64,000 bases of DNA. It comes from Paenibacillus sp. J45TS6. Its GTDB lineage: Bacteria; Bacillota; Bacilli; Paenibacillales; Paenibacillaceae. The first letter of the stretch is position 1, and each line of letters opens with the position of its first letter. Made by a program: the position numbers and the translations under genes. A model generated the notes under the pieces. The model was not told the DNA's origin. It worked only from the letters and a program-made list of their open reading frames with translations, and did not search any database. Positions 7,283-15,300 of the stretch are shown here, piece by piece. Location of the stretch: contig NZ_BOSJ01000006.1 in assembly GCF_018403285.1 (NCBI RefSeq), positions 186,001 to 250,000 of the forward strand. Reading direction: 5' to 3'.

Positions 7283-7885
7283 TTAGAACGCTTTTCGTTG
7301 GTAAATGACCGTTGTAATGCTCCATGAAACCGCGTAAAGGAGCACGATCACACTTGCCACTCCCATATACAAAGCTGGGGTAGATAAGCTGACGATAAAG
7401 TCGGTAATCATTGGTAATTGTTCAGCTAAAAACCTTACAAAAGGCGGCGCCGCGCCTGTTAAGACAATAAATGTAATGAGAACAACTGGTGTGATACTGC
7501 CTCTGAATATATAAAATAAAGGGAATGTTAGCGCCACAAAAGCTAAGAATAAGCTACTACCAATTGCAACATCAGTAATCGTAAAAGGCTTATCTAAGAT
7601 AAATAAAGCTATACTTGTAACTCCAATGGATAAGCTCATATAAACAATCGCACCTAGATAGCGGGATGCAATAATTTGCTTACGTGTATACGGCAAAGAA
7701 TTTAGCAAAATATTCGTCTCTGCTTTCTCATCGTAGGCATATGCGTTAAAGGGGATAAAGATACTTGCAACTAGAAAAATTAACGCTGGATCTGAGTTCA
7801 TTACGATAAAAAATAAGATAAAAGGCATAAAAACGAATAACTGTCTTTTCTGTAGGATGGCATCACGTCTAATTAAATTAAACAT
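7283..7885 (-). CDS. ABC-2 type transporter permease
   Basis: 200 residues, about six membrane helices (for example LFVFMPFILFFIVM, MSLSIGVTSIALFIL, LFLAFVALTFPLFYI, PVVLITFIVLTGAA and a C-terminal GVASVIVLLYAVSW). The conserved cytoplasmic turn YDEKAETNILLNSLPYTRKQ is typical of ABC-2 permeases partnered with YtrB/YhcG-type ATPases, where it couples to the ATPase. It overlaps the ATPase gene by 8 bases and is last in the GntR operon. Substrate unknown; relatives act in cell-envelope stress or peptide antibiotic resistance. Confidence 0.85.
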   Translation of the reverse strand: MFNLIRRDAILQKRQLFVFMPFILFFIVMNSDPALIFLVASIFIPFNAYAYDEKAETNILLNSLPYTRKQIIASRYLGAIVYMSLSIGVTSIALFILDKPFTITDVAIGSSLFLAFVALTFPLFYIFRGSITPVVLITFIVLTGAAPPFVRFLAEQLPMITDFIVSLSTPALYMGVASVIVLLYAVSWSITTVIYQRKAF

Positions 7886-8744
7886 AGCTTTTACTTCCTT
7901 TCATGTAATACATGATGTCTTCCAAAGATGCTCTTTCTATGACAACCGAATCCCCAAATATGTTTTTCACTGCTTTAATGTTATCCGTTAATGCCTCAAA
8001 TCCAGTTGGGGCAGAATGCACATGGACAAAGGCTTTTTCCGTGTCTCGATCTAACAAATCCATGCCGCCTTTCACAAGCGCATAATTTTCAGCAATATCA
8101 ATAATGGATTTATTAAATACCAATTCTCCGTTATGTATAAACGTAATATAATCTGCGATACGATCTAAATCTGTGGTAATATGCGTTGAAAAGAAAAGAG
8201 TACGACTACTATCTATCATTATTTCTTGTAAAAGATCCAGCAGTTCTCGTCTGAAAATAGGGTCTAAGCCTGCTGTTGGTTCGTCCATTATGATTAGCTC
8301 TGCATGATGGGACAGAGCAATCGCCAATGATGCCTTCATTTGCATCCCCTTGGAAAAAGTCTTTATCGCTTTATTAAGTGGTAAATTGAATTGCTCTACA
8401 TATTGATAAAACAAGGTATCATCCCAGTTTTTATAAGCAGGACCAACAATGCGCTTGATATCTTTTAAGTTCAGCCCTTCAAAAAACACATTGCCATCGT
8501 ATACAAATCCAATGCGCTCCTTGATGGCCTTCTCATGTGCCTTGTAGTCTAACCCAAAAATCTTAACTTCCCCATCATCTGGTTTTAATAAATTCATGAT
8601 CATTTTGATCGTTGTCGACTTACCGGCACCATTTGCGCCGATAAAGCCCGTTACAAAGCCTTGTTTCACCTGCAAATTCATATTTTTAACGGAAAAACCT
8701 TTAAAATTTTTCGAGACATTTGTTAATTCAACGGTATTTTCCAC
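7878..8744 (-). CDS. ABC transporter ATP-binding protein
   Basis: 288 residues. Walker A GANGAGKST (about 38-46), signature FSKGMQMK (a SKGMQ variant of LSGGQ, about 132), Walker B LIIMDEPTAGLDP (about 152-164), and a switch histidine in FFSTHI. The C-terminal about 70 residues form the regulatory tail seen in YtrB/YhcH/YxlF-type ATPases of two-component exporters. Start GTG 8744 lies 6 bases after GGAG; a GTG three codons earlier (8753) overlaps the end of the GntR gene but sits on the ribosome site. It energises the permease at 7283. Confidence 0.88.
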   Translation of the reverse strand: MENTVELTNVSKNFKGFSVKNMNLQVKQGFVTGFIGANGAGKSTTIKMIMNLLKPDDGEVKIFGLDYKAHEKAIKERIGFVYDGNVFFEGLNLKDIKRIVGPAYKNWDDTLFYQYVEQFNLPLNKAIKTFSKGMQMKASLAIALSHHAELIIMDEPTAGLDPIFRRELLDLLQEIMIDSSRTLFFSTHITTDLDRIADYITFIHNGELVFNKSIIDIAENYALVKGGMDLLDRDTEKAFVHVHSAPTGFEALTDNIKAVKNIFGDSVVIERASLEDIMYYMKGSKSYV

Positions 8745-8749
8745 ACATT

Positions 8750-9121
8750 TCACTCCTCATATAAAATCTTCAATAATTGTTGTAATTCATCTAGAGATAG
8801 TCCAATTTCTTTACTATTCATGATGACTGCACTCAGCTGATCCTCGATCGCCGTAAGCTTGCGTTCTCGAATAACTTCTAAATTTTGTTCAGCGACAAAA
8901 GAACCTTTGCCGACAATGGAATATATAAAGCCTGCCTTTTCCAATTCCTCGTAGGCGCGTTTTGTTGTGATCACACTAATGTGTAAATCCTTTGCGAGTT
9001 GGCGCATCGAAGGTAACGCAGCCCCATCCTTTAAATCACCTGATAAAATAGACGATTTAATTTGATTCATGATTTGTTCATAAATCGGCTCTTTCGAACT
9101 ATTAGCAAGAATTATTTGCAT
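8750..9121 (-). CDS. GntR-family regulator, YtrA subfamily
   Basis: 123 residues. The winged helix occupies residues about 8-75: PIYEQIMNQIKSSILSGDL, ALPSMRQLAKDLHISVITTK, YEELEKAGFIYSIVGKGSFV. The C-terminal tail is short and helical (about 45 residues), with no UTRA or FadR effector domain, as expected for YtrA proteins that repress their own ABC transporter operons. Start ATG 9121 with GAAGAGGG upstream. It lies between a small membrane protein and the ATPase, all on one transcript from the promoter at 9401-9429. Confidence 0.9.
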   Translation of the reverse strand: MQIILANSSKEPIYEQIMNQIKSSILSGDLKDGAALPSMRQLAKDLHISVITTKRAYEELEKAGFIYSIVGKGSFVAEQNLEVIRERKLTAIEDQLSAVIMNSKEIGLSLDELQQLLKILYEE

Positions 9122-9122
9122 G

Positions 9123-9320
9123 TTAATCCCTCTTCTTTGTTTTTACAGAACTGCTTTTTCTAACTTTAGATAATCCATATACACTAATGAATATTACAAA
9201 TAATAAAAATACGATTATATTCGTTGTTGGATCGTTAATTTTTGGTATCGCATCCTGAAACGCCTTTAAAAGAACGACTAATACGACAAAAATAACGCCT
9301 TTAATAGAGACATGTTTCAT
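9123..9320 (-). CDS. small membrane protein of ABC operon
   Basis: 65 residues, two membrane helices (GVIFVVLVVLLKAFQDA and NIIVFLLFVIFISVYG) and a basic tail (KVRKSSSVKTKKRD). Start MKHVSIKG at 9320 follows GAGGAGGAAAGG. First gene of the operon, 1 base before the GntR start. Not recognised; probably a membrane accessory of the transporter. Confidence 0.7.
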   Translation of the reverse strand: MKHVSIKGVIFVVLVVLLKAFQDAIPKINDPTTNIIVFLLFVIFISVYGLSKVRKSSSVKTKKRD

Positions 9321-9381
9321 TATTCCTTTCCTCCTCAATGTTTGCTGGAAAGCGAAATATGTATCCGCCTTTCTAAATATT

Positions 9382-9429
9382 GTATATATACGGTAGTTGC
9401 ATTATATTCAATTATATATCCTCATGCAA
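9382..9429 (-). promoter_or_regulatory. promoter and candidate YtrA-type operator of ABC operon
   Basis: On the minus strand TTGCAT (9429-9424), exactly 17 bases, TATAAT (9406-9401). The perfect palindrome GTATATATAC (9382-9391) lies just after the predicted start of transcription and is the best operator candidate for the GntR protein. The -35 region and the bases after the -10 also form an inverted pair GTTGCAT/ATGCAAC. Confidence 0.65.
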
Positions 9430-9507
9430 CTCTTTTTATACATATATTCCCTTTTAAAAGTAGTGCAGAGAATTGTGGTTTTATATGTGTTGGGAGACGT
9501 TCCTTCC

Positions 9508-9666
9508 GTGCTCAGCGTTACTGTAGTAGTGTCGGGAAACGGTCCTTCCGTGCTCATGCTCCACTTGTTTTGTCTGGACGTAAGTAGACTCGAAGAAGTA
9601 ACGGTCCAGCCAAAGCCAAAAGTCGCAATGATCTCGGAATGATCTTATTCCCTGGAGTCACGTTGT
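9508..9666 (+). repeat. structured dispersed repeat, copy D (3'-truncated)
   Basis: Matches the first half of the repeat as far as CACGTTGT (9666) and lacks the CT/AG stem, the CGCTGTTT stem and the terminator-like stem. A further short piece of the family (GGGAGACGTTCCTTCCGTGC, about 9491-9510) abuts its left end, as if an earlier copy had been cut. Confidence 0.8.
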
Positions 9667-9693
9667 CGGGAAGCGTAGGAAAACGGGGATATC

Positions 9694-9998
9694 GTGCTCA
9701 GCGTAACTGTAGTGTGACGGGAAACGTTCCTTCCGTGCTCATGCTCCGCTTGTTTTGTCTGGACGTAAGTAGACTCGAAGAAGTAAGGGTCCAGCCAAAG
9801 CCAAAAGTCGCAATGATCTCGGAATGATCTTGTTCCCTAGAGTCACGTTGTAGGATGAAGCAGCGCAAAGCTTCCTCTCCACGTGAGGGAGGGGTTAAGG
9901 ACGTCGCTGTTTCCCTGGGGTAAACAGCGAGTCGTAGAAGAAAGAGGGGAGGCAGGCTAGTAAATAGCTGCCTTTTATTTGTTATTGGCAATGAAGCT
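9694..9998 (+). repeat. structured dispersed repeat, copy E
   Basis: Full-length copy with all internal stems, including CGCTGTTTCCC/GGGTAAACAGCG and GGCAGGCTA/TAGCTGCC with TTTTATTT. Its tail is shorter than in A and B: the GTGAATAAGAAGATAGTGGG segment is missing and TGGCAATGAAGCT follows directly. Confidence 0.85.
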
Positions 9999-10151
9999 AC
10001 TTTTAGAATCTAAAGTAATTGAATGCCCTGAGCAAAGGTCTTGGTTCACTTTCCCTTTTTTAATTGTCCTTTATTTGCTGGCTTGTATTCTAACTTTATA
10101 AGAGTGAAAATAGTAGAGTTTGAGAGGAGGGGGAAAAATAAAGAGGATTAT

Positions 10152-10400
10152 GTGACGGTCCTGACTTCTTTTATGGATGGGATTAAACAAGAGGTGCAGC
10201 AAGAAGCAGGAATGACTGCCGAAAAAGGCATAGTCAATGGAAAAGAGATTCTTTACTTGAAGTACGAAGGAGACAACCCCCATCAAGTGATCAAATGGAT
10301 CGATGAAACGTCAGGGGCTTATTATCATATACATGACACGAAGAAAAGTAAGCTCAGTAAGCAAGATTTCTTGAAAATCGCGGAGAAATTCGTACATTAA
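10152..10400 (+). CDS. short DUF4367-like protein, probably a C-terminal remnant
   Basis: The reading frame is open from 10041, but the part that looks like protein begins at GTG 10152, which has AAAGAGG 5 bases upstream (82 codons). The segments GIVNGKEILYLKYEG, IKWIDETSGAYYHI and DFLKIAEKFVH resemble the C-terminal end of DUF4367-type domains, which normally sit on a longer anti-sigma-like or membrane protein. No membrane anchor or N-terminal part is present, and the copy E repeat lies immediately upstream. A truncated gene is the simplest reading; a genuine small protein is possible. Confidence 0.45.
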   Translation: MTVLTSFMDGIKQEVQQEAGMTAEKGIVNGKEILYLKYEGDNPHQVIKWIDETSGAYYHIHDTKKSKLSKQDFLKIAEKFVH

Positions 10401-10450
10401 TTCGTTTTGGTTACATAAATACCCATTAAGATCAGGAAGGAAAGAAGAAG

Positions 10451-10978
10451 ATGAGAATCCGCTCAGCTATACAATCAGATGCTGTTCAAATTGCTGAAGT
10501 TCATGTGAACAGTTGGAGAACAACGTATAAAGGAATCGTTCCAGATTCGTATCTAGATAACTTATCTGTTGCAAAACGCACTTTACTATGGGAAAAGCAG
10601 CTAGATGGAGGAAACGAAGGGAGTAAAATATTTGTTGCTGAAAACGAGGCTGGTCAGATTGTAGGCTTTGTGAGTGGAGGACTCAATCGACTGGAAAGTA
10701 TGCCTTTTGATAGTGAAATCTATGCTATCTATTTGCTCGAAGAATATCAAAGACAGGGCATCGGAGAACTACTCATGTCTTCAATCACAAGTTTTCTAAC
10801 AGATCAAGGGTATAAATCCACCTATTTGTGGGCTCTAGAGGACAATCGCTATCGGTCTTTCTATGAAAAACTTGGAGGAGTCCTTACAGGCCGCGAAGAG
10901 ATAGAGATCGGCAGTGTAAAACTCGGGGAAATTGCTTTTGGATGGGATCATCTGGATCGTTTAACAACACAGAAATAA
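10451..10978 (+). CDS. GNAT family N-acetyltransferase
   Basis: 175 residues, a single Gcn5-related acetyltransferase domain. Motif A with the acetyl-CoA loop is EEYQRQGIGELLMSSITSFL (Q/RxxGxG/A, about 98-117); motif B follows as YLWALEDNRYRSFYEKLGG. The N-terminal start IRSAIQSDAVQIAEVHVNSW RTTY is typical of the RimI/YhhY-like subgroup with unknown small-molecule or protein amine substrates. AGGAAGGAAAGAAG precedes the ATG. It stands alone between the repeat cluster and small ORFs. Confidence 0.88.
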   Translation: MRIRSAIQSDAVQIAEVHVNSWRTTYKGIVPDSYLDNLSVAKRTLLWEKQLDGGNEGSKIFVAENEAGQIVGFVSGGLNRLESMPFDSEIYAIYLLEEYQRQGIGELLMSSITSFLTDQGYKSTYLWALEDNRYRSFYEKLGGVLTGREEIEIGSVKLGEIAFGWDHLDRLTTQK

Positions 10979-11103
10979 AAATAAAGCAAAACGTAGAGTA
11001 ATTGTTTCAACTATGTAAATATATGGGTAATTCTGATGTACTGGAACATCACGTATCTTGCAGTCACTTGGGATATACCAAATGAAGAAGGAGGCTGTCA
11101 CGT

Positions 11104-11274
11104 ATGTCCAACTCCATAGACCGTTTTATAATAAGGAAATTAAATAGCTGCGAAGAAGAACATACGAAAGAGCATCTTTTAGAGCTGTTTATGATTCGAA
11201 TTGAGATGGCAGAACAAATGGAGGAGCTGATGAGTCGGCGTAAATCAGTATTTGCATATCATTATGTATGTTAA
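11104..11274 (+). CDS. hypothetical small protein (56 aa)
   Basis: ATG 11104 to TAA 11272-11274. A strong AAGGAGG site lies 8 bases upstream and a clear terminator follows, which makes a real gene likely. The sequence is helical and charged: MSNSIDRFIIRKLNSCEEE, then LLELFMIRIEMAEQMEELMSRR and the end FAYHYVC. I considered a Spo0E-like phosphatase because of size, but the diagnostic SQELD motif is absent. Not recognised. Confidence 0.55.
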   Translation: MSNSIDRFIIRKLNSCEEEHTKEHLLELFMIRIEMAEQMEELMSRRKSVFAYHYVC

Positions 11275-11288
11275 TGAAAAGGTGCTGC

Positions 11289-11324
11289 CTGAGGACTTCT
11301 AATCGGAGAGGTCCTCTTTTCTTT
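11289..11324 (+). terminator. intrinsic terminator after 56-aa gene
   Basis: GAGGAC (11291-11296) pairs with GTCCTC (11311-11316), with partial inner pairing, followed by TTTTCTTT. Confidence 0.65.
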
Positions 11325-11356
11325 GGGCAACTCTCTACAGAGAAAAGCACCACCCC

Positions 11357-11596
11357 TTAATAAAGGGATAGTGCGAGTGTGTCATTCTCACTGATGCTGT
11401 GCAAAATAGCCTCACTACCAATAATCTCGATACTAATCAGCGTATTTAAACATTTCTGTAATGCACGTTTACCGTGGTTAATCTTTGTTTCTAAAGCACT
11501 GCTAAGAAGTTTTAATGTCTTTTGAACAGGTTGTTTGTTTTCTGTGTTAAAGTAAACCGGGATTTTTTTGTCTTGAAAAAAGATTAATGTTCTCAT
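11357..11596 (-). CDS. hypothetical protein (79 aa)
   Basis: Start MRTLIFFQDKKIPVYF at 11596, with GAGGTGA a few bases upstream. The segments KTLKLLSSALETKINHGKR and ALQKCLNTLISIEIIG suggest one or two helices between beta strands. No known domain recognised. It is divergent from the type VII secretion locus and separated from it by a 400-base AT-rich region, so a regulatory link is possible but unsupported. Confidence 0.55.
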   Translation of the reverse strand: MRTLIFFQDKKIPVYFNTENKQPVQKTLKLLSSALETKINHGKRALQKCLNTLISIEIIGSEAILHSISENDTLALSLY

Positions 11597-11996
11597 TGAA
11601 ATCACCTCAACTAGATTACTAGAGTTATTTCATATTGCTAATACTATATTCCGTTGCTTAAAATTACCTTAAAATAAGCTTATGTAAACATAAAGAACAC
11701 CAATGTTTGCAAAGTGTTCACAATTTGGTTGTGAGCAACTAATGATTTCCATTGTAGAACATTTAAAAAACATGTCGATAAATGTTCTTTTTAAAAATAA
11801 AAATTGGAAATAAGTAAGTCAATAGTAATAGATTCCCGTGTTGAAACTAGGTATTTAGCTTTAAAAATGAAATCATAACATTGCAATTAAGTATCTTCTG
11901 TAAGAAAATATGATAGATTATAGGATGAGCTTAGTCGTAAATACAGGTGAAATATGATTTAGGACGATGGACATAGTCAAAAAGGGTGTGAATGGA
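11597..11996. promoter_or_regulatory. AT-rich intergenic region before type VII locus, with inverted repeats
   Basis: No gene seen in 400 bases. Two inverted repeats stand out: TCACAA/TTGTGA (11718-11723 and 11729-11734), and a perfect 10-bp pair AGAACATTTA/TAAATGTTCT (11756-11765 and 11779-11788) followed by TTTTT. The second could be a terminator-like hairpin or a regulator site. I could not fix a convincing -35/-10 pair; TATGAT at 11909-11914 is the best -10 candidate for the secretion operon. Confidence 0.4.
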
Positions 11997-12317
11997 ATGA
12001 TTCTCACAGTGGTACAAGGCAGACAGGGGACAGAGTGGCTTGACTTAGAAGTTCCGGATGAAAGCACCATTCAATATGTGAAATCAGTGCTGGCTGTTCG
12101 AATTTTTAATGAGCCTCCACAAGATCATGTTCAATATATAGTAGAAGCTAAATTTCCAGGTTCCCATTGGTTTGTGTTGCCGGATACGAAGCTGCTGTCT
12201 GAAACCGGGCTTCGAGAAGGAAGTTATGTTCGATTACAAAAAACGTTCTCTACAACAGATAAAGAGGCACCCGTTATTGGCAAACGTCTTTTATTTCAAA
12301 CAGGATCTCATACATAG
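11997..12317 (+). CDS. YukD/EsaB-like ubiquitin-fold protein of type VII secretion
   Basis: 106 residues. The start MILTVVQGRQGTEWLDLEVP at 11997 is chosen over the ATG at 11967 because AAAGGGTG lies 8 bases upstream and the fold begins here. The beta-grasp pattern (ILTVV...WLDLEVPDESTIQYVKSVL...YIVEAKFPGSHWFVLPDTKLLSETGLREGSYVRL) matches the YukD/EsaB family, including the ubiquitin-like DTKLLSETGLREGS turn. YukD/EsaB is a cytosolic accessory or regulator of Firmicute type VII secretion. First gene of the locus, 18 bases before essC. The C-terminal about 25 residues are an extra tail. Confidence 0.85.
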   Translation: MILTVVQGRQGTEWLDLEVPDESTIQYVKSVLAVRIFNEPPQDHVQYIVEAKFPGSHWFVLPDTKLLSETGLREGSYVRLQKTFSTTDKEAPVIGKRLLFQTGSHT

Positions 12318-12335
12318 CCAAGAGGAGGAACTTTG

Positions 12336-15300
12336 ATGAATATTATGTACCAGCGTTCCCCCCGTATGAAAGAAGTGCTCAAAAAAGAAACCGTGGAGAT
12401 TTTACGTCCTCCGGTTGAACCGAATAAACCGACCTTTTCTCTCATTTCTATTATTATACCGATCGTAATGACCGCCGTTACGGTTAGTTTGTATTTCTAT
12501 TTAAGTAAGTCAGGGAAACTCAGTAACAGCAGTTATATGACAATTCAGATGGTTATGATGTCGATGATGCTGATGACCTATACGATTCCATTTTTCGTAT
12601 ATTTAGGTAATAAGAAGGACTATAAGCGAAAGATTGAAGAGCGAGATCAGATGTATAGATCTGAACTTCAGAAACATCGGGATGAGCTTACACGGGAAGC
12701 CGAGCTTCAGGTACAGATAATGCATGAAATTCATGGTGACCCTGAAGTTTGCAGTCAAATCGTAAAGAACAAGCACAGTTCCCTATGGGAACGGTCTCCA
12801 GAAGATGATGATTTCTTACAAGTACGTGCAGGAACCGGAGAGGTTCCGTTTCGTATTTCTGTAGTACCGCCTAGACAAGACGGATATGAGAAAGAACCGC
12901 TGATTGAGGCAGCACATGAACTGGCAGAGGATTTTCGTATGGTAAAAGACGCATCCATTGTTCTTCCTATCTATGAATCAAAAGTGGTAGGAATTGTCGG
13001 CGATCGAGAAGATGTCTTGTCTATGCTTCGGGTAATTGTTACGCAGCTGACCACAAGACACTCTCCTGATGAAATGAAGCTTGCTGCTTTTTATGAAGAC
13101 AAAGAGGCAGATGAATGGGAATGGATGCGCTGGTTTCCTCATTTTTGGGATGATGAACGTGATCAGAGGTATATGGCTGACAGGCACAGCGGAGTGCACC
13201 AGTTAGCCGACCATCTATATACGTTACTTCATCGCCGTAAAATGACTCGAAAAGAAAGAGGAAAGAAAAGTCCGGATCTTCCTTGCTACGTGGTGTTGTT
13301 GTCAGAAAGAGACATCATTGAAGAGGAACCTTTACTTCCCCTCATTCTAGAAGATGCTGAGGCGGTCACTACATGTACTATCATTCTTGCCTCACGTAAA
13401 GAATATCTGCCTATGCATTGTCAGCTTGTGGTTGAAGCAAGAAAAAAAGAAGGAAGTTATTCCAAAAAAACGGAGCAGGCAGACGTCATTCATGGATCAT
13501 TTGTTCCTGATCGAATGACTAGAGAAGAAGCAGAGATTAGTGCAAGGCACTTAGCGCCGCTTCGATTAAAACGTTCATCGGCCTCTGATATTCCGCCGCT
13601 GCTTCCACTTTTTGATATGCTGGAAGTTTCGAGAGTCGAGCAGCTAAATGTGGAATCCAGATGGGCTGGAAATCGTCATCCGAATACTCTGCCTGTTCCT
13701 ATGGGAGTGCGCGCAGGCGGAAAACGCGTATATATTAATTTACATGATAAAATAGAGAGACAAGGCCATGGTCCTCATGGACTTATCGCAGGAACAACAG
13801 GTTCAGGGAAGAGTGAGGTTATTCAATCGATTGTAGCTTCGCTTGCTTCTGAGTTCCATCCGCATGATCTGGCATTTATGCTAATTGACTATAAAGGCGG
13901 AGGAATGTCTAACACATTCAATAACTTGCCTCATGTGGTAGGTACAATTACGAATCTTGATCAATCATTAATGGAAAGAGCTAAAATTTCACTGCGAGCA
14001 GAGCTTGTTAGAAGACAAAAGCTTCTGAGTGGCGCAGGGAATTTACAACATATTGATGAGTATTATAAATGGCTTGACTCACACCATGCAGAGCCCCTGC
14101 CGCATCTCGTCATTATTATTGATGAATTTGCTCAGCTGAAGAGAGAACAGCCTGAATTTATGGATGAACTAATCAGTATTGCTGCGATCGGCAGAACCTT
14201 GGGCGTCCATCTAATCCTAGCTACTCAGAAACCAGCAGGTGTCGTCGATGATAAAATATGGAGTAACTCAAGGTTCCGCATTTGTCTGCGAGTACAAAGT
14301 GAAGGCGATAGCCGGGATATGATAAAAATACCGAATGCAGCCTGGATTACAAAGCCCGGACGCGGCTATTTTCAGGTCGGTAGTGATGAAGTATTTGAGG
14401 AAATGCAGTTTGCTTGGAGCGGAGCACCTTACACATCCAGTGAGGAAGACAGTGCTTCGTCCCTTCCGCTGATGGAAGTAAGGCTAAATGGCAAAAGGGA
14501 ACCTTTGCTGACGGGAGAACGTGTAACGATGATGAAATCAGAGGGTTCTTCTAAACAGCTCCAGGTATTTATAGATTACATTGCAGAAATTGCTGAAAAG
14601 CAGGGAATTAAAAGGTTACAGGGGCCTTGGCTTCCCCCTTTGCCTGAACTGATCGAACTTCAAGAGATTACATCTCAAGGATCTATGACCTTGGATCAGG
14701 CACACGAAGGAATGTCATGGGAGCCGGTTGTAGGGTTACTGGATGATCTGCCAAATCAAAAACAGGTACCGCTGCGAATTTCACTTCATTCTGGACATTA
14801 TGCAATTTACGGTATGCCGGGCCTCGGGAAAACAACATTTGTTCAAACTCTCCTGATGTCACTTGCCGAAGATAACGACAGTCCATGGCACGGATATGTC
14901 ATTGACATGGGCCGCATGATGAGAGAGTTCAAAAACTTACCTCAGATCGGCGGTGTAATGACTGCAGAGGATGATGATCGGATTAAACGTTTATTCCGTT
15001 ACTTGTCCAAAGTATTTATGCAAAGAAGAGAGATGATCGCAGATGCTGGTGTCAAAACCATCTCTGCTTTCCGTAGAGGAACGGGGCAAAGAATCCCGCA
15101 AGTTCTTGTTGTTATCGATGGATATTTATCTTTCCGCAACTCTTATCCTGATGAGAATGAACAACTTGAGATTCTGCTAAGAGAAGGAGCAAGCCTAGGT
15201 ATTACATTTGTAATTACTGCGAATCGGATCACAGACATTTTTGAAAAAGTAAGAAGCAATATTTCGAATGCGATTTCTTTTGAAATGGCAGATCCAAGTG

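Noticed and set aside
7283-9320. Whether the ABC operon is a composite transposon carried by the flanking repeats
   Set aside because: The repeats are in the same orientation, unequal in length, lack inverted ends and encode no transposase, so only recombination or hitch-hiking can be suggested.
9312-9991. Several 60-97 codon frames on both strands within the repeat copies, also at 7043-7249
   Set aside because: They recur only because the DNA repeat recurs, have no consistent starts or ribosome sites, and copies are broken by indels that would shift frame. The conserved feature is pairing, not protein.
11104-11274. Spo0E-like Asp phosphatase
   Set aside because: Size fits but the SQELD-type catalytic motif is missing.
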